From NCBI GenBank assembly GCA_018434355.1, contig JAHDPL010000007.1, positions 186,001 through 250,000 on the forward strand: a DNA stretch of 64,000 nt, in the 5' to 3' direction. Position numbers and translations under genes: made by a program. The number at the start of each line of letters is the position of its first letter. Within the stretch, counting starts at the first letter, position 1. Below, one piece after another: positions 54,581 through 63,101 of the stretch. The notes under the pieces were generated by a model. The model worked only from the letters and a program-made list of their open reading frames with translations, was not told the origin of the DNA and did no database searches. The stretch comes from Sporomusaceae bacterium (GTDB lineage: Bacteria; Bacillota; Negativicutes; UBA1444).

Positions 54581-54754
54581 GGACAGAGTAGAGGCGCAAC
54601 CTGCAATAGTATGGCTGACGAGATCGTGCATCGATGACGCAGCAGGAAAGGGCATGTTGCCGAAGCGTTGATACAGGCACACTGTATGGCGCTGGTTTCA
54701 TGTCGAACAGGCATGTGACTGTCACCAAGCGATTGGTGGAGCGCTATCTCATCC
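54581..54754 (+). promoter_or_regulatory. Lysine riboswitch (L box) aptamer
   Basis: Conserved L-box elements occur in order: GAGTAGAGGCGC (J1/2 region, from 54586), AGTA near 54608, GGAAAGGGC then GTTGCCGAAGC (54655-54666), GGCGCTGG, and GGTGGAGCGCTATCTC (54735-54750). P1 pairs GGA..GAGTAG (54581-54591) with CTATCTCATCC (54744-54754). Bound lysine should stabilise P1. The right arm of P1 (54745-54754) can instead pair with GGTGAGATA (54815-54823) of the terminator stem. So lysine leads to termination and lack of lysine to read-through into dapB. A small CCCTT/AAGGG hairpin (54570-54582) overlaps P1. Confidence 0.95.
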
Positions 54755-54809
54755 AAAGCTGACGATGCGACGCAGGTGTTGCATTTGCAGCGGAGCCGCA
54801 GCTTTTCAG

Positions 54810-54846
54810 CAGCCGGTGAGATAACTCTCATTGGCTGTGTTTTTTA
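54810..54846 (+). terminator. Riboswitch-controlled intrinsic terminator before dapB
   Basis: Twelve-base-pair stem (CAGCCGGTGAGA, 54810-54821, with TCTCATTGGCTG, 54826-54837; two G-U pairs), loop TAAC, followed by TG and TTTTTT (54840-54845). The left arm is the part that can be captured by the released P1 strand of the lysine aptamer. The dapB ribosome site AGGAGGTG (54852-54859) follows directly. Confidence 0.93.
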
Positions 54847-54865
54847 TTATCAGGAGGTGTAATAG

Positions 54866-55663
54866 ATGATTAGAGTATTGGTTTCCGGCGCAAACGGCAG
54901 AATGGGCAGAGAGGTGCTGAAGGCGATCTCTCAGGATGCTGAATGCGAGATTGTTGCTACGGTCGATATCAAAGCGGCCTGGGAAGATGTTGGTGAAATT
55001 TTGGGATTGGGAAAATCCGGCGTCAAAATGGAATCGGACCTGGAGGCGGCGATCAAAAGCCACCGACCGCAGGTCATGGTCGACTTTACCCACCCCAAAT
55101 CGGTGGTTGGCAATGTGATGACTGCGCTGCGAAACGGAGTCATCCCGGTCGTGGGGACTACCGGCATCAGCGAAGCCGATTTGGCGATGATCCGCCAGTT
55201 TTGCCAGGACAACAAGGCTACCTGTTTCATCTGTCCCAATTTTTCGATCGGTGCGGTGTTGATGATGCGCTTCGCGCGTGAAGCGGCCCAATACTTGCCG
55301 CATTGCGAGATTATCGAACTGCATCACGACCAGAAGCTGGATGCGCCATCAGGAACTGCACTGCTGACCGCCAAGATGATTGCCGAAGTGCGTGCAAGTC
55401 ACCAGCAGGGGCACCCAGACGAAGAAGAGAAAATAATCGGCGCCCGTGGCGCGGATTTCGAAGGCATGCGGATTCACAGTGTCCGCCTGCCCGGGTATGT
55501 AGCGCATCAGGAAGTGATCTTCGGCGATGTGGGGCAAACCCTGACGATCCGTCATGATTCCTTGGCGCGTGAATCCTTTATGCCGGGCGTTGTGCTGGCC
55601 TGTAAAAAAATTATCCATCGTCAGGGTCTGATTGTTGGTCTGGACCTATTGATGGGAGAGTAA
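54866..55663 (+). CDS. dapB: 4-hydroxy-tetrahydrodipicolinate reductase
   Basis: Reduces the DapA product to tetrahydrodipicolinate with NAD(P)H. The nucleotide-binding loop is GANGRMGREVLKA at the N terminus, the active-site motif is ELHHDQKLDAPSGTAL and the C-terminal part follows to residue 265, all normal. It begins with ATG behind AGGAGGTG and is the first gene after the lysine riboswitch, so its expression is directly under that control. Confidence 0.97.
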   Translation: MIRVLVSGANGRMGREVLKAISQDAECEIVATVDIKAAWEDVGEILGLGKSGVKMESDLEAAIKSHRPQVMVDFTHPKSVVGNVMTALRNGVIPVVGTTGISEADLAMIRQFCQDNKATCFICPNFSIGAVLMMRFAREAAQYLPHCEIIELHHDQKLDAPSGTALLTAKMIAEVRASHQQGHPDEEEKIIGARGADFEGMRIHSVRLPGYVAHQEVIFGDVGQTLTIRHDSLARESFMPGVVLACKKIIHRQGLIVGLDLLMGE

Positions 55664-55675
55664 GGGGAGAATTCA

Positions 55676-56707
55676 ATGAAAAAATACAATGTGGCAATCC
55701 TTGGCGCGACCGGCGCGGTCGGGCAGGAATTTATCAACCTGATTGAAGAGCGAAACTTCCCGTTTTCCGGGATGAAATTATTGGCGTCTGCCCGCTCGGC
55801 CGGAAAAAAACTGATGGTGGCCGGCAAGGAATATACTGTGGAAGAAGCTACCGCCGATTCGTTCGCCGGAATCGATATTGCGCTGTTCGCTGGCGGAGCA
55901 GCCAGTAAAGAGTTTGCGCCGCATGCGGTGAAAGCGGGCGCTGTGGTGATTGACAATTCCAGCGCATTCCGCATGGACCCGAATGTGCCGCTGGTGGTGC
56001 CGGAAGTCAATCCGGCGGCGGTCCGCGATCATCAGGGGATCATCGCCAATCCCAACTGTTCGACGATTATCATGGTGATGGCGCTGAAACCGATTCATGA
56101 CCGGGCCAGGATCAAGCGGGTGGTCGTATCGACCTATCAAGCTGTCTCCGGCGCAGGCAAAGAGGGAATCGATGAGTTGACGGAACAGGTCAAGGCGGTT
56201 AGCGAGGGGCGTCCGGTGGAAGCGAAGATTTTGCCGTCGGCCAGTCTGGACAAGCATTACCAGATCGCGTTCAATCTGTTGCCGCAGATCGATGTGTTCC
56301 TGGCTGATGGTTACACCAAGGAAGAAATGAAGATGGTGCATGAGACCCGCAAAATCATGGGCGAACCGGCGATGGCGATCACGGCGACGACCGTCAGAGT
56401 ACCGGTTTACCGCAGCCACTCCGAATCGGTCAATCTCGAACTCGAACAGCCGTTGTCGGTTGTGGAGGCCAAACAACTGTTGACCGCTTTCCCCGGCGTA
56501 ATCGTCCAGGACGATCCGGCGGCGATGGAGTACCCGATGCCGTTGTTCACTTCCAGTCGCGACGAAGTGTTTGTCGGACGAATCCGTCAGGATGACAGCG
56601 TGAAACATGGCCTGAATCTGTGGGTTGTCGGCGATCAGATCCGCAAAGGCGCCGCCCTCAACGCCTTGCAGATCGCAGAACTGATGATTGCTGAAAACTT
56701 GCTGTAG
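55676..56707 (+). CDS. asd: Aspartate-semialdehyde dehydrogenase
   Basis: Reduces aspartyl phosphate to aspartate semialdehyde with NADPH, the common precursor of lysine, DAP, threonine and methionine. It has the nucleotide loop ILGATGAVGQEFINLI and catalytic Cys128 in NPNCSTIIMVMA. The C-terminal region includes RVPVYRSHSESVNLELE. The 343 residues are standard. It lies 12 bases after dapB and before the aspartate kinase, so the riboswitch controls the upper pathway too. Confidence 0.97.
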   Translation: MKKYNVAILGATGAVGQEFINLIEERNFPFSGMKLLASARSAGKKLMVAGKEYTVEEATADSFAGIDIALFAGGAASKEFAPHAVKAGAVVIDNSSAFRMDPNVPLVVPEVNPAAVRDHQGIIANPNCSTIIMVMALKPIHDRARIKRVVVSTYQAVSGAGKEGIDELTEQVKAVSEGRPVEAKILPSASLDKHYQIAFNLLPQIDVFLADGYTKEEMKMVHETRKIMGEPAMAITATTVRVPVYRSHSESVNLELEQPLSVVEAKQLLTAFPGVIVQDDPAAMEYPMPLFTSSRDEVFVGRIRQDDSVKHGLNLWVVGDQIRKGAALNALQIAELMIAENLL

Positions 56708-56717
56708 GAGAGAGAAA

Positions 56718-57938
56718 ATGCGAATTTTGGTCCAGAAATTTGGCGGCACTTCGGTGGCTACGCCGGAAAACCGTCAGTGCGCGGTCGAAAAAATCCGCAA
56801 CGCTATCCGCGAAGGATTTCAGCCGGTCGTTGTGATTTCGGCGATGGGCAGAAATGGCCAGCCCTACGCCACCGATACGCTGATCGGCGTGGCGCGGGAA
56901 CCGAACCCGCTATTGTCCAAGCGCGAACTGGACATCATGATGAGCTGCGGCGAGATTATTTCGGCGGTTGTCATGGTTTCGACCCTGCAGGCGGCCGGGA
57001 TTGACGCTACGTTGTTCACCGGCGGACAGGCGGGGATCATCACAGATAACCAGTATGGCAACTCGCGGATTCTGCGCGTCGACCCGGTTCGTATCCATGC
57101 CGCGCTGGCAAATGGGAAGACTCCGGTAGTCTGCGGTTTTCAGGGTGTGACCGTAGAAGGCGACATGACGACGCTGGGCCGTGGCGGCAGCGATACTACC
57201 GCATCGGCGCTGGGGGCGGCGTTGCCGGCCGAAGCGATTGAAATCTATACCGATGTTGACGGAATCATGACAGCGGACCCCCGCATAGTTCCGTCGGCGC
57301 AAATTCTGGACCGGATCAGCTATGCCGAAGTCTCCCAACTGGCGTATCAGGGGGCGAAGGTTATCCATCCGCGCGCCGTTGAGTTCGCAATGCAGAAGAG
57401 CATTCCGCTTATCGTGAAATCGACGTTTTCCGATGCACCCGGCACGTTGATCACAACCAGCGCCCAAGTCGAAGAAACCTGCGACGCTCCGGTATCGGAC
57501 CGGGTCGCAACCGGCGTGACCTACGTCAAAAACATTGCCCAGATTTCGGTGGAACCGATCAATGAAGTCGCCAGTTTCGACAGTTCCCGCGTGTTCAAGA
57601 TCCTTGCCGCCAGTGGAATCAACGTCGACCTGATCAACGTGTTGCCCCGGCAGGTATTATTTACGGTTCAGGCGCATGATGCCAATGAAACGCAGCAACG
57701 TCTGACTGCGGCGGGCTACTGTATGACAGCTTTGCATGGTTGCGCCAAAGTTTCGGTGGTTGGCGGCGGGATGGGAGACGTGCCCGGTGTCATGGCCAGC
57801 TTTGTCGAAGCACTGACTGCCAGCGCGATTCCGATTTTACAGACGGTGGATTCCCAGACCTCAATATCGGCGCTGATCGAAGGCTGTTATATGGAAACGG
57901 CGGTCAGCGTATTGCACAGCAAGTTTGGCCTTGATTGA
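56718..57938 (+). CDS. dapG: Aspartate kinase, DapG type
   Basis: Phosphorylates aspartate, the first step of the pathway. It has kinase motifs QKFGGTSVATPENR near the start and the amino acid kinase core. Two C-terminal ACT domains (about 265-406) usually bind an allosteric effector. In B. subtilis DapG the effector is DAP, and that is only inferred here from synteny (asd-dapG-dapA). I chose the ATG at 56718 behind GGAGAGAG, giving 406 residues. Confidence 0.95.
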   Translation: MRILVQKFGGTSVATPENRQCAVEKIRNAIREGFQPVVVISAMGRNGQPYATDTLIGVAREPNPLLSKRELDIMMSCGEIISAVVMVSTLQAAGIDATLFTGGQAGIITDNQYGNSRILRVDPVRIHAALANGKTPVVCGFQGVTVEGDMTTLGRGGSDTTASALGAALPAEAIEIYTDVDGIMTADPRIVPSAQILDRISYAEVSQLAYQGAKVIHPRAVEFAMQKSIPLIVKSTFSDAPGTLITTSAQVEETCDAPVSDRVATGVTYVKNIAQISVEPINEVASFDSSRVFKILAASGINVDLINVLPRQVLFTVQAHDANETQQRLTAAGYCMTALHGCAKVSVVGGGMGDVPGVMASFVEALTASAIPILQTVDSQTSISALIEGCYMETAVSVLHSKFGLD

Positions 57939-57972
57939 CAATCGTAAGTAGAAATAACGGGAGGAAACGGAA

Positions 57973-58863
57973 ATGAAAAGTTTTGGTCGAGTATTGACAG
58001 CAATGGTGACTCCGTTTCATGAAGATTTCAGCGTAGACTATACAGCTGCGGCCGAACTGGCCAAATATCTGGTGGCGCACGGCAACGACGGGTTGGTCGT
58101 GGCTGGCAGCACCGGTGAATCAGCCACTCTGAGCAACGAGGAAAAATTGCGCCTGTTCAGCACGGTGCTTGATGCAGTCGGCGACAAGGCGGTGGTGGTG
58201 GCCGGAACTGGTTCCAATGATACGTTGGCCTCGATAAAGTTGACCCAGGAAGCCGAAAAATTAGGCGTTCATGCGGCTATGCTGGTCGGTCCCTATTACA
58301 ACAAGCCGCCCCAGGAAGGATTTTACCAGCATTTCAAAATGATTGCCGAGGCGACGAAGTTGCCGATTATTCTTTATAATGTGCCGGGGCGGACCGCGTC
58401 CAACGTTTTGCCGCCGACCATCGCCAAATTGTCGCAGATTCCCAATATCGTGGCGGTAAAAGAGGCCAGCGGCAGTCTGGAGCAGGTATCAGAAATCGTA
58501 CGCACTGCAGCGCCTGGTTTCCAGGTGTATAGCGGAGACGACAGCTTGACGCTGCCGATCCTGTCGGTAGGCGGTTGCGGCATCATTAGCGTGGCCGGCC
58601 ATGTCGTGGCGGAAAGAATGCAACAAATGATTGCCGCCTATTTTGCCGGCGATGTGAAAAAAGCTCGCGATATCCATCTGGAATTGACGCCGTTCTTCAA
58701 AGTGATTTTTGTCACGACCAACCCGATCCCGATCAAGACGGCGGTAACGTTGATGGGATTAAAAGGCGGTACACTGAGACCGCCGATGATTCCGCCGACA
58801 GCGTCGGAAACCGAGCAACTGCGTGCAGTGATGCAAAGTCTGAACGTTGCAATGAAAGGATAG
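57973..58863 (+). CDS. dapA: 4-hydroxy-tetrahydrodipicolinate synthase
   Basis: Condenses pyruvate with aspartate semialdehyde. The TIM barrel has the Schiff-base lysine near residue 162 (IVAVKEASGS), the tyrosine in LYNVPGRTASN near 134, and the GSTGESATLS loop. The 296 residues are normal. It is the last gene of the riboswitch operon and is followed by a strong terminator. GGGAGGAAA precedes the ATG. Confidence 0.97.
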   Translation: MKSFGRVLTAMVTPFHEDFSVDYTAAAELAKYLVAHGNDGLVVAGSTGESATLSNEEKLRLFSTVLDAVGDKAVVVAGTGSNDTLASIKLTQEAEKLGVHAAMLVGPYYNKPPQEGFYQHFKMIAEATKLPIILYNVPGRTASNVLPPTIAKLSQIPNIVAVKEASGSLEQVSEIVRTAAPGFQVYSGDDSLTLPILSVGGCGIISVAGHVVAERMQQMIAAYFAGDVKKARDIHLELTPFFKVIFVTTNPIPIKTAVTLMGLKGGTLRPPMIPPTASETEQLRAVMQSLNVAMKG

Positions 58864-58885
58864 GTCGCGCATTGGATGATGCAGG

Positions 58886-58917
58886 GCGGTCGGGGCAAGG
58901 CTCTGGCCGCTTTTCTT
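58886..58917 (+). terminator. Intrinsic terminator after dapA
   Basis: Eleven-base-pair stem (58886-58896 with 58900-58910; three G-U pairs), three-base loop AAG, then TTTTCTT (58911-58917). It separates the lysine-controlled genes from dapF-dapL. Confidence 0.85.
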
Positions 58918-58927
58918 CCGCCTGTAG

Positions 58928-58956
58928 TGGACTTTGCCCGGCTTTTTGGATATAAT
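58928..58956 (+). promoter_or_regulatory. Predicted promoter of dapF-dapL
   Basis: TATAAT (58951-58956) with TGGACT (58928-58933) 17 bases upstream. The -35 is weak (4 of 6), but the region is AT-rich and follows a terminator. Confidence 0.5.
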
Positions 58957-58996
58957 TCATATATTATAGCGAACTAGCCGGCAGGAGGAAGCGCGA

Positions 58997-59830
58997 ATGA
59001 AATTTACCAAGTGGCAGGGGATCGGCAACGATTTTGTCATCATCGATGGTTTTAAAGAAAAGATTGATGATTTCGCCAGTAAAGCGATTGAAGTTTGCGA
59101 CCGGCATTTTGGGATTGGCGCTGACGGGTTGGTTATTGCATTGCCGTCTGATGTCGCCGATTTTCGGATGCGAATTTTCAACTCCGATGGCAGCGAAGCG
59201 GAGATGTGCGGTAATGTGACTCGTTGTTTCGCCCGTTACGTTTATGAAAACGGCCTCACAACAAAAACAGAACTGACGATTGAGACGCTGGCCGGAATCA
59301 TCAAACCTAAACTGATTTTCGAGAATGGCATAGTGACTTCGGTTTGTGTCGACATGGGCGAACCGCGCCTAAAACGGGGTGAAATTCCGATGGTCGGCGA
59401 TCCGGAAGCGAAGGCGGTAAATGTTCCATTACTTGTAGGTGATTCTACCTATTCCGTTACTTGCGTCAGTATGGGCAATCCGCACTGCATCATATTCGTC
59501 GATGATGTGGAATCTTTGGACCTGGAGAAATTTGGCCGACCAATCGAAGTGCATCCGGCGTTCCCGCGCAAAACCAATGTGGAGTTTGTTCAGGTGGTAG
59601 ACCGTCAGACTTTGCGGATGAGGGTATGGGAACGCGGCGCAGGAGTGACGCTGGCCTGTGGCACCGGCGCTTGCGCCGTAATTGTCGCCGCCGTGTTGAA
59701 TGATAAAACCGACCGCAAGGCGTTATTAAAACTCGACGGCGGTGAATTGCTGCTGGACTGGCGTGATGACAACCATATCTACAAGACCGGTCCGGCAGTG
59801 GAAGTGTTTCGCGGCGAATATATCGCCTAA
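58997..59830 (+). CDS. dapF: Diaminopimelate epimerase
   Basis: Converts LL-DAP to meso-DAP for lysine and for peptidoglycan, using two cysteines as acid/base. Cys71 is in EMCGNVTRCFARY and Cys221 in LACGTGACAVIVA, both intact. The start is KFTKWQGIGNDFVIIDGF. The 277 residues are normal. GGAGGAAG precedes the ATG. It lies outside the riboswitch operon, with its own promoter. Confidence 0.97.
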   Translation: MKFTKWQGIGNDFVIIDGFKEKIDDFASKAIEVCDRHFGIGADGLVIALPSDVADFRMRIFNSDGSEAEMCGNVTRCFARYVYENGLTTKTELTIETLAGIIKPKLIFENGIVTSVCVDMGEPRLKRGEIPMVGDPEAKAVNVPLLVGDSTYSVTCVSMGNPHCIIFVDDVESLDLEKFGRPIEVHPAFPRKTNVEFVQVVDRQTLRMRVWERGAGVTLACGTGACAVIVAAVLNDKTDRKALLKLDGGELLLDWRDDNHIYKTGPAVEVFRGEYIA

Positions 59831-59859
59831 GCTTATTTAACGGATGGAGGATGAATAAT

Positions 59860-61026
59860 TTGGAAAGAGCGGAAAGAATTAAAAAAGTACCCCCTTATTT
59901 GTTTGCAACGATTGACAAGAAAAAACGGGAAGCAATCGAACGCGGCGTTGATATCATCAGTTTCGGCATTGGCGACCCCGATCAACCGACCCCGCCGCAA
60001 ATCGTCGAGAAAATGTGTGAAGCGGTACGGACGCCGAAAAATCATCGCTATCCCGACTATGAAGGTTCACTGGAGTTTCGTAGCGCCGTCAGCGCCTGGT
60101 ATAAAAAGCGGTTTGACGTCACGCTGAACCCGGCGAATGAAGTGATGACCCTGATTGGGTCCAAAGAAGGAATCGCGCATATTTTCCTCGCCTTTGTCGA
60201 CCCCGGTGATTATACGTTGATTCCCGATCCGGCCTATCCGGTATATAAACTGGGAACAATGTTTGCTAACGGCGAAGCGCATTATATGCCACTGACGGCC
60301 GAGAATAAGTTCCTGCCTGATTTTGCGGCGATTCCGACCGATGTGGCGAAAAAGGCCAAGATCATGTTCCTCAACTACCCGAACAATCCCACAGCAGCGG
60401 TGGCGGACCTCAAGTTCTTTGCCGAGGCGGTGGCGTTCTGCAAACAGTATGACATCATCCTCTGCCACGACAACGCTTACTCGGAAATGGCGTTCGACGG
60501 TTTCCAGCCGCCCAGCATTCTTCAGGTTCCCGGCGCGATGGACATTGCTGTGGAATTCGGTTCCCTGTCGAAGCCGTTCAACATGACTGGCTGGCGGATG
60601 GGCTTTGCGGTCGGTTGTTCGGAAGTGATCGGCGGCTTGGGAATCATCAAGACCAATGTTGACTCAGGTCAGTTCACCGCTGTACAGGATGCAGGCATCG
60701 AAGCCCTGTTGAATATCGATCCCAAGTTTATCCCCGCAATGAACGATCTTTATCAGGCGCGGCGAGATGTGCTGATTGACGGACTGAACTCGATGGGCTG
60801 GAATCTGGAAAAGACAAAGGCGACCTTCTATGTCTGGGCGCCGGTCCCCAAAGGCTACGACTCGATGAGCTTTTGTGCCGCCATGCTGGAGAAATGCGGC
60901 ATCATTGTCGTACCTGGCGTAGGCTACGGGCCGGCTGGCGAAGGCTATGTGCGGTTTGCGCTGACCCTCGATGAAAGCCGTATCAAAGAAGCCCTGCAAC
61001 GGATGAAGCAGCAACTGGCGCTGTAA
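59860..61026 (+). CDS. dapL: LL-diaminopimelate aminotransferase
   Basis: PLP enzyme that converts tetrahydrodipicolinate to LL-DAP in one step, bypassing the succinylase/acetylase route. The PLP lysine is near residue 238 in GSLSKPFNMTGWRMGF. ISFGIGDPDQPTPP and FLNYPNNPTAA are class I aminotransferase signatures close to DapL. I favour TTG 59860, nine bases after GGAGG. An ATG at 59851 abuts that site. Pairing with dapF supports DapL over a generic aspartate aminotransferase. Confidence 0.92.
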   Translation: MERAERIKKVPPYLFATIDKKKREAIERGVDIISFGIGDPDQPTPPQIVEKMCEAVRTPKNHRYPDYEGSLEFRSAVSAWYKKRFDVTLNPANEVMTLIGSKEGIAHIFLAFVDPGDYTLIPDPAYPVYKLGTMFANGEAHYMPLTAENKFLPDFAAIPTDVAKKAKIMFLNYPNNPTAAVADLKFFAEAVAFCKQYDIILCHDNAYSEMAFDGFQPPSILQVPGAMDIAVEFGSLSKPFNMTGWRMGFAVGCSEVIGGLGIIKTNVDSGQFTAVQDAGIEALLNIDPKFIPAMNDLYQARRDVLIDGLNSMGWNLEKTKATFYVWAPVPKGYDSMSFCAAMLEKCGIIVVPGVGYGPAGEGYVRFALTLDESRIKEALQRMKQQLAL

Positions 61027-61056
61027 GCTGCGACAAAGCGTGAAGGGGGAGTCCAA

Positions 61057-61944
61057 TTGTTCAAAAGCATGACTGGATTTGGTCGCGGTGAATTCCACGA
61101 CAAGGATCATCGGTTTACGGTGGAGATCCGTGCGGTAAACCACCGGTTCAATGATATCGTGATCAAGGTCCCCAAAAACCTGGCGGCGCTTGAGGATCGC
61201 GCCCGTAAAAGCATTGCCGGTACTTTGGCCAGAGGCCGGATTGATGTGATCGTGACAGCCGACGATTATTTGGAACGGCAACGCAAAATCCGTGTCGATA
61301 AGGGCCTAGCCAGCGGTTACTTTCAAGCGGTCAAAGATGTCGCTGATGCGTGTGGCCTTGACATTCAGGCAGTCAGTGCCTATGATATCGCCAAATTTCC
61401 CGAAGTTCTGAAAGTGGAAGAAACGGCCGAGGACTTGGAAACTCTTTGGCCCAAGCTGGCTGAGGCGATTGACAAGGCCTTGGCCAACCTGATGGAAATG
61501 CGTATTGCCGAAGGCGAGAATATCCATCGTGATTTGACGAACCGGATAGCAAAAATCCGTGAACTGGGCGCTGCGATCGCCACCAGGGCGCCGGCGATCG
61601 TCGAGGCGTACCGTGAGCGATTGCGGGAGCGATGCCGGGAGATTCTTAGCGAAGTTAATGCGACGCCTGACGAGGCAAGATTGCTGCAGGAAGTGGCGAT
61701 CATGGCCGATCGGACCAATATTACCGAGGAACTGGTGCGGCTGGACAGCCATCTGGACCAGTTTACCCAGGCGATGAACGGTGATGCCGCTGTCGGTCGC
61801 AAGTTGGATTTCATTCTGCAGGAATTGAACCGCGAAGCGAATACCATCGGTTCCAAGGCCAACGACATGGTGGCCGGCGCCTTGATGGTCGAATTGAAAA
61901 GCGAGATTGAGAAAGTCCGGGAACAGATACAGAATATTGAATGA
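61057..61944 (+). CDS. YicC-family endoribonuclease
   Basis: YicC family, members of which are shown or proposed to be endoribonucleases. The N terminus [20 protein letters not shown] and the C-terminal DUF1732 segment ([19 protein letters not shown], then [13 protein letters not shown]) are typical. The 295 residues are normal. The start is TTG 61057 after GGGGGAG. The order yicC-remA-gmk-rpoZ is a conserved Firmicute block, but the substrate RNAs here are unknown. Confidence 0.94.
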   Translation: MFKSMTGFGRGEFHDKDHRFTVEIRAVNHRFNDIVIKVPKNLAALEDRARKSIAGTLARGRIDVIVTADDYLERQRKIRVDKGLASGYFQAVKDVADACGLDIQAVSAYDIAKFPEVLKVEETAEDLETLWPKLAEAIDKALANLMEMRIAEGENIHRDLTNRIAKIRELGAAIATRAPAIVEAYRERLRERCREILSEVNATPDEARLLQEVAIMADRTNITEELVRLDSHLDQFTQAMNGDAAVGRKLDFILQELNREANTIGSKANDMVAGALMVELKSEIEKVREQIQNIE

Positions 61945-61957
61945 CGGAGGGGTTCCC

Positions 61958-62224
61958 GTGGAAATCAAGCTGTTGAACATCGGTTTTGGCAATGTTGTCT
62001 TCAGCCATCGCATCGTTGCGATCGTGTCGCCGGAATCAGCGCCGATCAAGCGGATGGTGTCGGATGCGAAGGACAAGGGACGCCTGATTGATGCGACTTA
62101 CGGACGCCGAACCCGTTCCGTGGTTATTACTGACAGCGATCATATCATATTGTCCGCCGTGCAGGCGGACACGATAGCCCATCGGATGAACGACAAAGAG
62201 TTGGAGGAACAATGTGAAGAATGA
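61958..62224 (+). CDS. remA: RemA-family (DUF370) DNA-binding regulator
   Basis: Small DNA-binding protein of the RemA family that in B. subtilis activates matrix and osmotic genes by wrapping DNA on a ring. The family pattern is [18 protein letters not shown] and [21 protein letters not shown] chose the GTG at 61958 behind ACGGAGGGG, giving 88 residues. It overlaps the gmk start by 11 bases. The targets in this organism cannot be read from the window. Confidence 0.93.
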   Translation: MEIKLLNIGFGNVVFSHRIVAIVSPESAPIKRMVSDAKDKGRLIDATYGRRTRSVVITDSDHIILSAVQADTIAHRMNDKELEEQCEE

Positions 62225-62885
62225 CGCGGATAGACCGGAGTGCATCACCGGCAATCCGAACGGCAACCTGATCGTAATTTCCGGCCCGTCGGGCGCTGGT
62301 AAAGGTACGATTGTCAAAGCGCTGTTGGATCAATACGCATCGATTCATTATTCCGTTTCCGCCACGACCCGTGCGCCGCGGGAAGGCGAAGTGAACGGAG
62401 TCAACTATTGGTTTGTGTCGCGCGAGGAATTTTTGCTGATGCGCGAGCAGGATGAGTTGTTGGAATGGGCCGAGGTCTATGGAAACTTTTACGGTACGCC
62501 ACGTCGCCGCGTAATCGAAGCGATCAACCGCGGCCATGATATTATTCTTGAGATCGATCCCCAGGGCGCGATGAAAGTAAAGAAAGGTTTTCCTGCTGCC
62601 GTTTTTGTCTACATCATGCCGCCTTCGCCGCGTGAACTGTCGCGGCGGATTGTCGGCAGGGGCACCGAAACCCAGGATGCGATCCGGCAAAGACTGAATT
62701 CGGTTGTTACTGAGCTAGGCTATATTCACGAATATGACTATCTGGTCATCAACGATGAATTGACAGAAGCTACCGCTGATGTAGCGGCAATCATCCGGGC
62801 TGAAAAATGGCGGGTCAAGCGAAATGCTCACCTGGTCGGCCTCGTTTGGGGCGTCAATCTAAAAAATGCACAGGAAAGGGGTTAA
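62214..62885 (+). CDS. gmk: Guanylate kinase
   Basis: Phosphorylates GMP to GDP. The P-loop [10 protein letters not shown] is at about residues 23-32, followed by the GMP-binding part [20 protein letters not shown] and the lid. The 223 residues include a ~20-residue N-terminal tail before the fold. The start is GTG 62214 after TTGGAGGAAC, inside the end of remA, so translation is coupled. Confidence 0.96.
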   Translation: MKNDADRPECITGNPNGNLIVISGPSGAGKGTIVKALLDQYASIHYSVSATTRAPREGEVNGVNYWFVSREEFLLMREQDELLEWAEVYGNFYGTPRRRVIEAINRGHDIILEIDPQGAMKVKKGFPAAVFVYIMPPSPRELSRRIVGRGTETQDAIRQRLNSVVTELGYIHEYDYLVINDELTEATADVAAIIRAEKWRVKRNAHLVGLVWGVNLKNAQERG

Positions 62886-62890
62886 GGATT

Positions 62891-63097
62891 TTGATTTATC
62901 CCTCATTGGACCATTTGTTAAAAAAAGTCGACAGCAAATACACCCTGGTCGTTCTTACCGCCCGGCGCGCTCGCGAAGTCGTAGCCGGAGACCGTGTATT
63001 GGTGACCAGTAGGTCGAACAAGGCAGTCACGATTGCCCTGGAGGAAATCGGCGCGGACAAGGTGACTTTTGAACGCGTCAAACCGATTGGCGGCTGA
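62891..63097 (+). CDS. rpoZ: RNA polymerase omega subunit
   Basis: Small subunit that stabilises the beta-prime subunit of RNA polymerase. The 68 residues show YPSLDHLLKKVDSKYTLVVL, RRAREVVAG and KAVTIALEEI, the family pattern. I chose the TTG at 62891 shortly after TAAGGA. Longer readings in this frame run back into gmk. It lies between gmk and coaBC, its usual place. Confidence 0.94.
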   Translation: MIYPSLDHLLKKVDSKYTLVVLTARRAREVVAGDRVLVTSRSNKAVTIALEEIGADKVTFERVKPIGG

Positions 63098-63101
63098 GTA
63101 G

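Noticed and set aside
54538-54831. Minus-strand reading frame in the dut-dapB gap
   Set aside because: The sequence is fully explained by the lysine riboswitch on the plus strand. The frame has no ribosome site or known motif.
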